This document shows, piece after piece, positions 49,204 through 62,226 of a DNA stretch of 64,000 nucleotides. The translations under genes were made by a program, and so were the position numbers. The stretch's first letter is position 1. Each line of letters begins with the position of its first letter. Source of the stretch: Ophiodon elongatus (Eukaryota > Chordata > Actinopteri > Perciformes > Hexagrammidae); assembly GCA_016806645.1 (NCBI GenBank), contig JACSYO010000570.1:5082501-5146500 (forward strand), written 5' to 3'. The notes beneath the pieces were generated by a model. It did not search any database and was not told where the DNA came from. It worked only from the letters and a program-made list of their open reading frames with translations.

Positions 49204-51379
49204 CAAAAAGAAAATATCAGAGCGTGACCAGCAATCATGACGCATTATGATACTCAACCTTATTCATTATGAAATGTTTTGTAATGTGATATGATTATTG
49301 TTATAAAGCTTTATGAAGAATATAAATAAACAACGCTAGAAGCAGATCATAAGGCATTATAAGTATTTTCATAATGCCTTACAGTCATAGAATGTGTTAC
49401 CCCAAGAGACAACAGTGCGTTTTTACAGTGTAAAATTCCACTTGTCAGTGCCCTCTGGTGGACAAACCATGTAATGGAGGCCAGCCGCTAATCGCAAACC
49501 TGGTTTGGCTTATTGTTCTTTATCTGCCGACATTTTACACAGACACTGATATATCTGCATCAAACTAATACTGAATGCTTTGAGAGAAAAAAGAAAAGCC
49601 AATTGTCTGACATGTCATCGTCTGAGCTGAGACGGATGTAAACGACCATCAGTTGTGAGTTAAGGCTCAACGCTTATCCGCTGCATACATGCTCATGCCC
49701 GGTACGTTAAAACATGCCCCAGAAGCAGCTAGCAGTAAAAACAGCAAGTAACCAACACTGAAAAAATTAATAAATCCCGGTCTTTTGTAATTTTTCCGCC
49801 CATAAAACTCCAAAGAACTCGTCCCAAAACCAATATTCATACATGCATGTCATGCCGCTGACCATAATTGCGTATTTGCTGAGCTCTCTAGAAGAAAAAA
49901 AAAAAAAAATGCTCTGCCGGATAAAATCTGCTTCCAGCTCTGCTGATGAATCACACACCGGCGGCACACTCCTTCCTCTCCCATCCGAACTGATCTGCTT
50001 GTAATTCAGCGTTGACAGAAATGAGCCCTTTCGCACAATTTATGTGACGGCCGGTCCGTGATCGGTCACAGACTCCGGTTTCACCGGAGCGGCTGACGGG
50101 GCAGATTTGTGCGCGGCTTCTGTCTCTCTCCCCCTCGTTTCTCCCTGGTTTCCTCCCCAGCTCATCACGCTCCCCTCGCTTTACTCTTCAGTGTTTGTTT
50201 ACAACGAGGAACGCATGTAGAGCGACAGATGGTGGGAGTCTGTCTCACGAGCTCCGGTTCAAAGGGTTCGATCCTCGAGCTGACGGCGAGTCATGCAGTG
50301 ATCTATAATTCATGGCAGTATTTGGGTTTTGGTCCGCTCACGGGCGAGGCGGTAGGTAGCAGCTGCACATCCCAGCCATGAGGAGGAAGACTATATAACT
50401 CCTATAAAATATAATTTATAAAGTGACGTCGCTTTATGAAGTACCGTAGTTGGATTAAATCCTGGATTAAAGCGGAATCTATATGTCTTCTTGCTCGAAA
50501 GATATTCTTTAAAACACCGCGAGCCGTAATTGGGGCCCGTCACTAACCGTGTTCCATTCTACACATGCATCTTGAAGATGGTAGCAGTCACGAGCTTCTT
50601 TTATTTGATAGGATATTCATTAGGCTTCTATGATGGTGGCTCCTTTCCTCGACATCTGACAGTTATTTTAGAGCCAACTGACTCAAAGTAAAATTATTCA
50701 AATTTTATGATTTATGATTTTTTTTTTCTTCTGATTATTATATATTCTCCATCCCTGCTTAAGAGGAGACACTACAGGTGCGGTTAAAAGAAATGTTACC
50801 AATAGATATCTCAATTAAGACAATTATTACAAGTTTTCTGAAATGTTATGTTATGAACATGCAAAAGATCTTATTAAATATGTGCTAATTTAGATACATT
50901 TTCAGAACAGGCATCCAAACATTGGTTAAAGGCAGGTTCAAAATTCTTGTTTAATTCTTTTGACATATTGGAGTCAACGTTTTTTACAGAGGGAATTTTT
51001 TGTATTTCTTTATAATCACTTTAAATCAGAGAATACCGTCAACAGCTATAGAAAATAAAAATAATACATTTTTAGTAATAAAATATATCAGGTTATGAAT
51101 TATATATGAACAAACCCCTGTGTAAAAACATTTTAGAATATAGATCTGGTGTGTGTGAGTGCTACTGAAGTGGAGATTTCTGGCTTTTAAAATATGTGTT
51201 TTGTAAAATGACCCCAGTTGATTACTTCCATTAAGACAATTCTTTTTTACATTTAATTTATGTGAACGAGGCATTATCTAATGGTAACGTTTGGTGAATT
51301 TTAGGAGAAATCTACAGACGCACACAGACAGAAGTAGTACAATAAACACCTACATGTTTGTTTTGGATGTTTTCCTTCC

Positions 51380-51815
51380 ACTTGTCTGAAAGAAGACGAT
51401 GCAAAAAGCACCTTTACACGATCTAGTGCGACGTGTTGTGGCCGCAAATACTTGTGTGTCTCGTCGGAGCACACCACATTCTCCCAGCAATCCACAGGCT
51501 TCTCCAAATGTTGTTGGAGCAAACTTGGGAGGAGCATCAACGGGCCTAACGGAGTCCTCCGGGGGTCATTGTTTAGTCTGTGGCGACGGTAACCGCTGAT
51601 CCCAGAGCTCACTGGATCTCCTTTTAAGTGGCCCTTGGCTCTTGGGCTTCTCCTACCGGCTCACGGTGGAGTGATTAGCAAATAATTGCCTAAATGGGGC
51701 TCATTGCAACATTTAGGAGTCGAGAAAAACCCCGCCAGCCGTTGCCACGTTGCTCAACTGTTTTTGTAGGCCCTGGGAGGGCGCTGTGCCTCCAACCCAT
51801 CTTGAGACGTTTCTT
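51380..51815 (-). pseudogene. older Tc1-like transposase remnant
   Basis: The minus strand reads QQHLEKPVDCWENVVCSDET followed by HKYLRPQHVALDR, matching the Tc1 pattern with Trp-to-Cys change in the WSDET motif. Upstream there are recognisable but stop-ridden pieces (VSRWVGGTAPSQGLQKQL near 51810). No terminal inverted repeats were found. It is clearly more decayed than the copy at 43344-44560 and belongs to a different subfamily. Confidence 0.65.
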
Positions 51816-52121
51816 GTTTTTTTATAGCCCGGTAACAAATTATTTGTTTACGTGCATTGTGAGGTAGGTGATCGTTTTTCAGAGTGGGGGTACTAACCTA
51901 CTAAAACGCTCTCACCCAGCGGATTCTAAGGAGCACAAATGGGAGAACTTCTTAGTGGAGCAGGCTGGTCTCCTCCAGCATAACTAGCCATACCTATGAA
52001 AAACAATGCCTTGTAATGCATAGATATCCCACGAAAGTATTATCGTATGCTATCCACAAAAATCATGAACGAGGAAGTATATAGACCGCAAATGCCCAGG
52101 TGGGAGGGGCCCGACAAACGG

Positions 52122-52215
52122 CGATCTTTCATCCAGGAGACAGCTGTTTGTGTCCCGTGTGACGCGAGAAGTCAACGTTGATGTTTTTGTCACATAACTT
52201 GCGCAATTTAGTAAC
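52122..52215 (-). repeat. dispersed repeat family 2, fragment
   Basis: CAGGAGACAGCTGTTTGTGT followed by GAAGTCAACGTTGA is the reverse complement of the central part of the copy at 33839. Confidence 0.55.
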
Positions 52216-52260
52216 AGCACTGCCGTGGTTATTTTAACCCAAATGACTATCTATCTATCT

Positions 52261-52366
52261 AACATAACCAAGTATTTCACCATCTATTCCTAAACATAAC
52301 CAAGTATTTCACCATCTATTCCTAAACATAACCAAGTATTTCACCATCTATTCCTAAACATAACCA
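52261..52366. repeat. 32-bp tandem repeat, 3.3 copies
   Basis: Units at 52261-52292, 52293-52324 and 52325-52356 are identical and start AACATAACCAAGTATTTCAC; a partial unit follows. Identity implies recent expansion. Confidence 0.95.
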
Positions 52367-53096
52367 AATAAATTCCTGTGGAGACGGAAGTTTATCTTGA
52401 AAAGACGGTGTTCATGTAACGAGGGGATTGCTGGATTTTCGCACAAAATGTTAGGATTAACTTTCCGTGAGGTATCACACAAACTGTTGCATGAGAATAC
52501 ATTGATTGGAATGTCGGCATTTTTTTTCCTGTGCAGTGTTTTTGAGTTAATACCAATGTCTGGTCTGAATTTGATGTGAATACCTGTGTTGGAAATATGT
52601 TTAATGGAAAAATGTTGACAAGGAAACGTGAAATCTTCACCTTTTGAGACGGCGGAATCAGCCAACTTGAGTCCTTTTTTTTCTTGAAAAACAACTTTAA
52701 CAGCAGTCTGTAATAAAAATAGTTGCAGGTCAAGGACCCACTTGTTTGTCCCAGTTCCGTGCACGCTAACCCTAACACCCCAGTGAATACCCCAGTGTTT
52801 ACCTTAACCCCTCAAATCCGGCCAATAGGCCGGCCCACTTGTTGCCGGGCAGATCGGACACTATATTAAGTACGTGTTTCTATATTGCGTCACCGCGACA
52901 CCCGATCCCTCTCGTCCGAAGTCGGTTTCAGGATCGTCCCTGCCGTGTCACCGAGACGTTCCATCAGTTGAATTCCAATGTCCAGCGGACGTCCGTAGGA
53001 GGCGAGCATGGCAGAGGTGTAGATGTCGGTACACTGCTGCCCCTCTAGACATCCTGACTCCCCCCGAGCCCCAAAATAATCTCCCCTCCCCCCCCA

Positions 53097-53098
<2 letters not shown>

Positions 53099-53127
<29 letters not shown>
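53099..53127. repeat. CA microsatellite
   Basis: About 14 units after a C-rich stretch. Confidence 0.95.
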
Positions 53128-53129
<2 letters not shown>

Positions 53130-53384
53130 GTTAAAACATAAAACTACTACTGTGTGAATCAAACTCTTCATCTAAAACAACCGCATTCAGTGTAAGAAAG
53201 TTTGTCACACTGTGTCACATGAAATTCAGAAGTTTGCTCATTAACTCATGACTTTTTTAACAGGATACCCACGGCCCTGAAATTCCTGAAATGTTTTTTT
53301 TCTTGTTTATCAAAGTACAGCATCGGAATTCATCAGTGGGCCTTAGGACGTTGGAGGTTTGCTTCGTCAGAGCTGCATTCTTTT

Positions 53385-53835
53385 TCAGTGCTTGTGCGCA
53401 TACATTTAGGTTTCTGGAGTGTGTCCACCAACCCACAAACTGGGAAATAAGACGACCCAGTCAGTTTGTTTGTGGGCTGCCTCAATCAGAAAACATGTGA
53501 TTCAACGAGCCAATCAGATGTGGCTCCCCGTCTAACGTCACACGCTCATTAGAATAAACCTCCTACGGCTTGAGAACTACCTTTGCAAAGGTGCGCCGTA
53601 TTTTTCTCGCAAGCCAATAAGAGCAGACTGGGCTTTTTAACAGAAAAGGGCTCTTAAAGAGACAGGCACTAAAACGGAGCATTTCAGCCTGAGGGTGAAC
53701 ACAGGAATGTTCAGACTAACGGTATGAGAAAAATAATGTATTTTTTTTTAACATTAAAGCATGTAAACATGTTCAAGTAGAAAGCCGAAAAGCAAGTATG
53801 AACCTGAAAATGAGCGCGATGTGTCCCCTTTAAAA
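53385..53835 (+). repeat. dispersed repeat family 3, copy 2
   Basis: This is the second copy of the repeat seen at 8110-8605, in the same orientation, ending GATGTGTCCCCTTTAA. The two copies differ by many substitutions and small indels, so they are old. Confidence 0.75.
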
Positions 53836-55054
53836 GAAACGTCACTTTACAAGATGACAGAGGACACGGCGTAAAACTTTGAGTCCTTGAACCCCAGTAA
53901 TCACAATAAAACGAGATATTGAAAGTCGTTAAGGAGTCCTTGAATTTAATAGCAGAGAGTGTGTGTGAGCTTTGAAATCCCTTCACACTGTATTAACAGC
54001 GAAATGGTTTTAAAGTAATGAAGTCAGGATAAGGCAAACAGAGGTGAGGGTGGAGACAGAGGTGGGGCGATAACAATTGATTGGAGGCCAAATGGAGAAT
54101 CTGAAGTGGGCCTGCAGTGTGCCAGGTAGCCCATTTACGTTGGCCATCTAGTGTAATGGTTATTGATGGAGCGCCCTGATCAGACCTCGAAGAACCATTT
54201 CACCTTCTCCGTCTACTGGAAACGCCGACGTCGGCAGGAAGCGAGAGAGGGAGAGAGAGCAGCAAGAGAGCCATTAGGAAGGCGCAATCCCAAACTGTAG
54301 CTTTATTTCTTCGTACATTGTTTTAATTCCGACTGCAGTAGCCCACTTGGATTTGGACTTGGATCAAGTGTCTCAGAGTAGGAAATCAGTAGTGATAGAC
54401 ATAACACGTATAGATGCTAGTTATCAACTCTGTTTGCCTGGAAATGACTTTCCCCTCTGCCAATATTTAGAAGAGCAATCCAGAGTGGTCCAAACATGTT
54501 AGGAGCTGCCTGGAGACAATCAGCTCATTGAGAACTCACAGTTTTGACGGGAACTGAACGATGAGCTTGTGCTGGTGCTTTTGGCACAAACAAGTGTCTT
54601 CACAACCTTGTGTTGTTTCTTTTGCAGCTGAGCAAATGTGTTCATTTGGTAGCTCTGAATACATGTATGTATGTATTTAAGAACTCTGTTTCATAAAGCT
54701 AATGCACACAACGCTTGTATTTGGATAGTTATGTCCTCCTAACTGGATTTTACCTGATTATGATCAAGGATATCTCAATCGAATTTCAACTGATAAAATC
54801 AAAAGACAATGTATTCACATTGTCTTTTATTTATTTCAAGTTGCAGCGGCGCTGTCCTATTGTCCCCCAACCAAAAGGGCACACACGTTAACAAAGGAAA
54901 GGAATACTTCACGCCCAAAATTACCTTTTCAATTAATCACACCTGTATTACCTTGAATTCCTGAAGAAAACTTGAGCAGCTTGAATGTTTTAAATTGTAA
55001 ATTGTAAATTAATCATTTCTTTAGTTGTAATGTGAACAAGCTATCTACTAAGGG

Positions 55055-55411
55055 ACTACTCCCAGGGGACAGCTGTTTGTGTCCCGTGTGAAACAAAAAG
55101 TAAACATTGACATTACTCCTGTTGAGTAACATTCTGTAAGAAAGTCCGCTATGGGCGGTTGTTATTTATTTATGCTAGTTATCTTTGTTACATTTGTTTT
55201 TTTACATTATGTTGTTAATTCACGTTGTTACTAACACGTTGTGACATTATGTGGTTATGTTATTTGTTTATGTGACTTGGTTACGATACGGATTTATATT
55301 CCGTCATTACATTATTTTTCACTACATTGTTATGTTACTATTTTAATACTATCAACGGACCATGATGTTTTTTCTAACCTTAACCAAGTATTTTTGTTGT
55401 ATAAATCTAAC
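55055..55411 (-). repeat. dispersed repeat family 2, fragment
   Basis: CAGGGGACAGCTGTTTGTGT and AAGTAAACATTGACATT match the minus-strand fragment at 52122. TTAACCAAGTATTTTTGTTG near 55381 matches the source of the 32-bp tandem repeat at 52261. Confidence 0.55.
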
Positions 55412-55894
55412 CAAGTGAAACCAATGTGGAAGTGTCTTAAAACTTACATTCTCTCTACTGGCCAGCAGGGGGCGACTCCTCCGGTTAAAAAAAGAAGTCA
55501 GATTGTATAGAAGTCTATGAGTAAATGACTCTACTACTCTCTTGATTTATTACCTCAGTAAACATTGTAAACATGAGTTTATGGTCTCAAGTCTTCTTCA
55601 CTACAGCATGATGTTCATTTAGTAAATTATGGTCCACTTGGAGTCAAATAGACCATAAAGCAGGGTATCCTTTAGTCTCTGCCGCTACCAGAGACGTATA
55701 CTCAGACTTTGGACTCATCCGCAGTCCAAATATGTTAACTTCCTTTCCCTGGTTGTAAAAAGCCAAGACGGTCACGACCGTAATCCAAAATGGCGACAGC
55801 CAAATCGCTGAACTCGAGGCTTTAAAACGTCAGTCCACAAACCGATGGGTGACGTCACAAAGACTACGTCCACTGCTTATACCGAGTCTATGAA
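55412..55894 (+). repeat. dispersed repeat family 1, copy D
   Basis: The 5' end is cut at AGTGAAACCAATG; the 3' end reads CGTCCACTGCTTATACCGAG. It carries CCAGCAGGGGGCGAC at 55462 and a YY1-like AAAATGGCGAC at about 55790. It lies directly next to a minus-strand copy of family 2. Confidence 0.8.
55462..55476 (+). promoter_or_regulatory. CTCF-core-like motif in repeat copy D
   Basis: CCAGCAGGGGGCGAC is identical to the motif in copy C. Confidence 0.4.
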
Positions 55895-57002
55895 CTACCC
55901 AATCGTTTCACAGCTTTAACCACGTATTGCGTTTCTGGAAGCACGAGGCAGATTTTTTGGTTCAGAATTGGTACATTCAACATATCTGTGGTTGCACAAC
56001 TTTCTTTCTGACGATGCAATACATAACACTATTTGGCATTGTTTTATAGGCTGATACAGTAAGATCTGAGTGGACTGAGCATGATTACAATTTGCATAAA
56101 TACTTATTGGTTGCTTACTGTATAAGCAGTGTGTTGGTAAATAGCAATATGCCATTTTATGCATGGTTTTCTGCACTTCAAATGTCACTGCTGTCTAAAA
56201 CTACATACTACCCGCAACTGTCAACGTTTCTACCATGCGGGTCTAAGAGTGTCAGTGTCAGTGTAGAAGGCTCTGAAGTAAGGTGGGTTAGAATGGATTC
56301 TGGCTTGATAAATATCAGCCAATATCTGATCCTGGCCCGTGATCCACATATATAACCAGAGCATAACATATTTCTATGGAGCCGGTGTCCTTTTTCTTTT
56401 ACAGCTCAGCCTGGCCTTTAGCCAATCACATGCTGTTGCTATAGATGCTCGGACGGTGACATCATGAGCTAAATGTGATACCACTACATCAAAAATGTGT
56501 CCACCTTGTAGTCTGTGTTTTTAACCAGACAGCCTAAATAAATCTGGACACATGGACATGTGTCTACCAGTCCGGTTTGACTTTGACAGAGTGACTGTCC
56601 TTCGCATTTTGCCTGGGATTGCAGAGCGAGTACGTCATTTAGCTCCGGGTGTGTCGAGTCACTGGCCTCGGAGCCACACATGCTAAAAATTGCACACACT
56701 CATCATCATGTCTGAGCTTCATCCATCATTCATAAACCCCCCGTCCCGTGTGCACTTTTAGTCTGTTTGTCTGTGACGGGATGATGGATATACAGACTGA
56801 GCAAATGCTCATCCTGCACATGAACACAAACACCTTGACCTCCCTGACAGGTGACGGCGTCGGCTCATCACTTACACCAACAGAGACGGGCGGCTGCTTT
56901 GATGACAGGAGATTTGTCTGGGTGGCCAAAGGAGAATGACCCTGTCCTCTACTGTCCGTCCATTTCCGTCAGACAAAACACTTAATCTCTCGTTGCGTAA
57001 GT

Positions 57003-57003
57003 G

Positions 57004-57046
<43 letters not shown>

Positions 57047-57047
57047 A
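57003..57047. repeat. (GTGC)n tetranucleotide repeat
   Basis: About 11 GTGC units, alternating purine-pyrimidine throughout. Confidence 0.95.
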
Positions 57048-57245
57048 ACTGTTCAAAGTGTCTAATCTCTGATCTCCAGCTAAAAAACAACCAAACAACA
57101 ACTCAAGAAAACTCAGGACATGGAGACTTTTAAAGTAGCCATTACTATCTTGATTGGTGGAGTGGAACCAGGCAGCCAATCGCAGTGTGGAGTGACTATA
57201 CGCTCATCATCATCATCGTCATCAGTACAGACGGCATTGTTAAAT

Positions 57246-57590
57246 ACAGTGACACACTTTTAGTTGGGTTTGGGTTTATAAACAAGCACTTTTGTCACGT
57301 AACTGCCTTTAGGAAAGTACGGAAGATACGTAACAAAAATACGTTAAAGTAAGTCAGCGTTGACTTGGTTTCACACAGGTCACAAACAACGGTCACCTGG
57401 GTGAAAGTCCCATGTTTCGTTTGACCCATGTACCACCCCAACCTCCCGCCACCGTCATAGTGACGTAGATGGGTTCGCATCGGAGTTAGTCGAAAGCCAT
57501 ACGGACTCTAAAGGGTTCCTCTGTGGGACCACCGGCCAGGCGTCGGTATTAGATGAGCTCGGAGTGAATGAGAGGTGGTGCCAATGCAGA
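57246..57590 (+). repeat. dispersed repeat family 2
   Basis: It shares GCGTTGACTTGG, CACCTGGGTGAAAGTCC and GATGGGTTCGCATCGGAGTT with the copies at 33839 and 62227. Confidence 0.6.
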
Positions 57591-58039
57591 CAGCTCTCAC
57601 TAAAAAAAATACAGGGTCCTTCACGAAAAGAAAAAAAAAACTCTCTTATTCCACTTGGTGGATAAACTGGGACACTCCTTCTGGAACAAAAAACACAATG
57701 CTGTTGGATTCTTTCTGAACAACGTTGCATTCCTCCTCATGTTATTGGGGTGGAGGTGGTCAGATAGGGGAAGCTCTCTTCGCAAATGTATCGTTAATCT
57801 TGCGTTACATACGAGTGTTGCTAACTTTCTGCACGGCTCGCAATTTTGGTGACCCCGCCCGTCCTGGGATCTAAATGAATCAAAGACAGGGGCATTCTTC
57901 ACTACATCCCAACACACTGGTGATGATATTGAGGATAGAAGCGTGGTGTGTCCTTCTCTGTATCCAGCATATGAATAATAGATTGGATCCAGGAAGTACA
58001 AACTGGCCGACCGACCCATCGAGTAGAGAGTCCCACCAC

Positions 58040-58260
58040 ATGCTCTCTCTCTCTCTTTCTCTCTTTTTCTCTATTTCTGTCTTTTTTTTTTCTGCGAGGT
58101 GTCCGTTCATTTCCCCTCTTTCTGTATCTCTGTCCAGCTCTCCTCCTCCGTCTCAATCCCCAAGCTCCAGTCTCTCACTCCCGCTCTGCCTCTTCTGATG
58201 TTCATCTCTCCCTCCCACTCTCCATCCCTCCCTCTCTCCTCTTCCTTTGTTTCCATCACT
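58040..58260. repeat. pyrimidine-rich tract
   Basis: CTCTCTCT, a run of nine T at 58083-58091 and TCCCTCCC blocks. Frames are low-complexity Ser/Leu/Pro. Confidence 0.8.
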
Positions 58261-58733
58261 TCTAACGTGCCGGGAGGCGAGCCGGCACAAAGACGGACCA
58301 CGCCAGGCACTTCGCCGTCATCTTTAAAGCCGCGCCGTCAGCCTATTAGGGCGTCACGTTACGAGGATAAAAAAAACTGCTACTGCAACAGAAGGCGGCT
58401 CAATATTTGTTCTCGTCTTTCTCCTGGAACTGAAGTTCACAGCCGTCGCTCTCGATCTTCACCAACATCCAGCCAGAGCGGATGACTCGGGGCTGAGGGC
58501 ACGGGAAATTGAAAAGAAGACAACCCCTCCGAAAGCCCGATGCCATGGTTCTGTATGTGAGCTCACAGGATTGTAGTGGGGGGGCCGGCAGCAGGGTGGT
58601 GGTCGCGCTGAGGCCCGGCAGCGGGTCAGACGGGGCCCCGCACGGACTGTGGCGCTACGTTTGCTGCCAGAAGAGGCCCACACTGACGCTGCCTTCATGT
58701 AGGTACAGGAGAACAGTCGTCTGTAGTTGTTTC

Positions 58734-58735
<2 letters not shown>

Positions 58736-58806
<71 letters not shown>
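58736..58806. repeat. GT microsatellite
   Basis: About 35 uninterrupted units. Confidence 0.97.
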
Positions 58807-58807
<1 letters not shown>

Positions 58808-61799
58808 ATTTTAACGTTGAAGTCAGCTCGAAAACTTTTTTATCAGTTGTTTGGATTGTTTTCTTTACATTTTGTTATATTTTCTCCCCTTAAGGCCTTT
58901 AAACTCCAGGGGCTTAACGAATATATGACACAAATACTCGCTTGGGAATATTTTGCATCAAAGCGATTCATACTATTTCCTGCAGCAGTAAAAGGTTCCT
59001 ATAGATTCTCACAGGCAGAGGACCAACTACCAGGATCTTAATGACCCAGAGCAGCGTCTGACAGTCTGAGGTCAACTGTTGTATAGCCTGAACTACTGTA
59101 AGTTATTTTGTTGAGTTTCCTTTTGGCAAAATGGGCGAATTTGAGTTCCCTCTAATGAACAGTTACTCAGTGTATATGTCCCGGGCTTTTATTGTGAAAG
59201 GTAAGATTGGACAGAGTGGATCTGATCTGCGCGTCCTTTTGTCAAGGTTGAAAAGAGTGATAAAGTTCTACTTAGTTCTGACTACTTAGCCTCCACGTTG
59301 AATTGTGTTTGGATATGTTCGTCCGCTACGACGTGATTGGCCGAAGCCTTTTAAATCGCAATTTGAACGCTCAGACCTCGTTCCGTAAAAAGAATTGCGT
59401 TCGCAATATTCACAATTCTGTTTGAAAGTACTTATCGCAAAAACAAATGTTTGCAAAAATATATTCATGTGCGAATCGATTGCATGAAAAAATAAATAAA
59501 AAGCAACGCCCCTGGTGTGTGAAGGCCTTTAGTCCCGTTAACTCTTATCAGCCTTGTCCTCCAGCTGATGAGAGATAGCACATAGTGATCCCAAGACCAG
59601 CTGATACAGTGAAGCCCAGTTTGTCTTTGTTCTGTGCTTCACGTCTTCTTTCCCAGCATCGTTTCAGACGGTGCTTTTGGAAGCGGGCCAAGCCTAAGTG
59701 CTGTTGACTCGGGTCACTGAATCGATTCACATCTGTTACGACCCTCCGTTTCATGAGAGGAAAATGACTGAGAAGGCCACCTCGGGAGTCGGCGGGTGCA
59801 GCCGGTGTTGTGGCGTCAAACATTTAGAAACAGTTGGACAATAAGACAAGTGCAATTTAAAAAGCTGGGTCAAATAAGAAAACAAGGGCTCAAACGAATG
59901 CCGGGCCCCATCTCTCTGCTCTTGAGTCTCCAACCCTGCTCTTGTTGGCTGCTGCCTGTGTTCTGTCATTTGCACATAAGCTCTATTAGACCAGACAGTA
60001 ACACAATTACACCCACAGGCAGCGGAAGACATTGACTGCCCGTGGACGCGGCTTAATTCGATACTGTTTAAATTTTGCCCGTACGCGAAGGAAAACCATC
60101 AAGACGGTAATGAGACGAGAGGATTTGGATAATCGTGGAAGACTGAGAGCAGGATGTAGACGTGGTCCGCCCGTGGTCCTCCGGAGACGCTGATCACCAT
60201 TCTCTCTCTCTCCGTTTAATTTTTACGCCATTGTAAGAGATGCCAGAATGTTCTCCAGCTGAGGTTGGATTCGCTCCCGTGCTTTGGATTTGGCCTCTTG
60301 GATTTGTCCGACTTCATATTTTCTGGTGAAAGTTATTGTGTCTGTGACGGGAGCTCTCCAAATGCCAAACTGCTGCTCGTCTCTGATTTACCGCGTAGCT
60401 TTTCATGGGTTAGTGAGGCGTTAGTGAAACTAACTAAACTGTTTATGTGCGTTACATAGAAAATTGGAAATAGTTACGAACAGTGTTTTTTTTTCACTCG
60501 CAAACTTGCATGTTCATTATTAGTAAATAAGGGGAAGAAATAATAAGGAACAATATGAGATTATTTAGTATCTAAGGTTAAATAATCAGGAACATGATCC
60601 AAAATGGAACCATCCACTCAAACCCAACCTTATATTAGATAAATCCTCAAACTGGAGGACCTGGATTAGAATGATTAGAATAAATGTTAACGATGGACTT
60701 TGTGATTAATCAGCAAATGGTTTCCCGCATCTAGAACAAGATAAAACTGACAGAAGATGGTGTTACGGATAAATATGAGACTGATTTAGTCGAGCGTTGA
60801 TCCTCGCCAAAGAAACAGTACAGATTGTTTCAAATATCAAGGCCTTTTCAAAAAACATTTCATGATAATAAAGATAATTAAATTAGCCCATTTAAAGTAT
60901 ACACCTTAAAATTGTGTGATCGTGTCTTTGTGGTATCGGCACATGTACCTGGTCCAGATGTGGGAAATGGGATATTGGAGCTGTGTAAACAGTTTCCGTT
61001 CAAGCTAGAAGAGATGAAGTCGGGACTGTGTAGAACTGAGATGCGCCATCGCGTCCACTGGGCATTAGTCGTTCATGTCTGTGTTGAAATATTCCACTTT
61101 TATATGAATTTACAACTGAAAGAAATCACCTGGTAAGTTACCAAAACACCACAATACTGGGGCGAAGACTTTTGCTATTCGTCAGTGAAAAGGTTATCTT
61201 ATGTCTTATATTTTCACACTTGTCACACGCTATCAGTAAGAAAACTCTCATTGCCTCGATACCAGTCAGCTCACTGATCCATTAATGATGGTTGTGGGCG
61301 CCGTGCTGACTCGTGAGGCAGGATTTTCCGAGCCGACGCCACTGGTTTCCAGTAACCTTTGTCGTGCGTCTGGACTCGCCCTTTATTAGCCAAGCTTCAC
61401 AAGAGTCTCCTTTATAGTCCTCGGATGACACCTTCGCATATCCGTGCACAAAATTGCTTGGTGATTTAGAAAATGCTGCGTCATGTCTCTGATCCTGTGC
61501 GTCTTTTTTTGTGCAATTTCCGGTAGGATCCGATGGTCTTAATGGAAAAAAAACCAACAACAACAGACAACTGTTAGAGTTGTTTTGACTCAGACGTGGC
61601 CATCGCCGTTTTCTCCTCTTGTGGAAGAGTAGGTAATGCCAGCACCAATGGCGGTGTTAACTGGGGTCAGTGTTTGTGAGCGCGTTGGTATTCAGAATCG
61701 GTCGTCAGCCTGGCCGTAGACCAGATTCTGCTCATTTTATCTCCGTCCGTCTGTCTGTTCAGACGATCAACACTTGAATACTAATTGTGCTCAAATCTG

Positions 61800-61800
<1 letters not shown>

Positions 61801-61849
<49 letters not shown>

Positions 61850-61867
61850 GCGTGTGCGTGTGTGTGC
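61801..61867. repeat. TG microsatellite with GCGTGT end
   Basis: About 22 pure TG units then three GCGTGT units. Confidence 0.95.
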
Positions 61868-62226
61868 GGTACAGAGAGGGAGAAGGAGCACCATGTTGGT
61901 CCATCTGGTCCTGCTCAGGTTTTGCAGGAAAGATGGCTCATTAGCATCAGTTGTCCCATCCGGGCAAATGAAAAATAAATGTGATGCTTATTAGGGCCCA
62001 ACGATCAGTAAAAACAAATATGCGATCGGGAGGTCGGCATTGTTGCTTCCCGGTCGCCGATCCCTAATGATGCTACATTATGAACAAAACAAATCCGTTT
62101 AAGTCGGCAGGAGGAGAAGTCACATTAGTTAACGTTAGCCGTTAAATGTCAAATTTTCCAAATCTGATTTTATTTTATTTGTTAATAGGCCTTTATTTTC
62201 CATTCTGGACAAGGACTGGGGAGTGG

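Noticed and set aside
50258..50285. GGGTTCGATCC resembling a tRNA B box
   Set aside because: No matching A box, acceptor stem or cloverleaf could be built around it.
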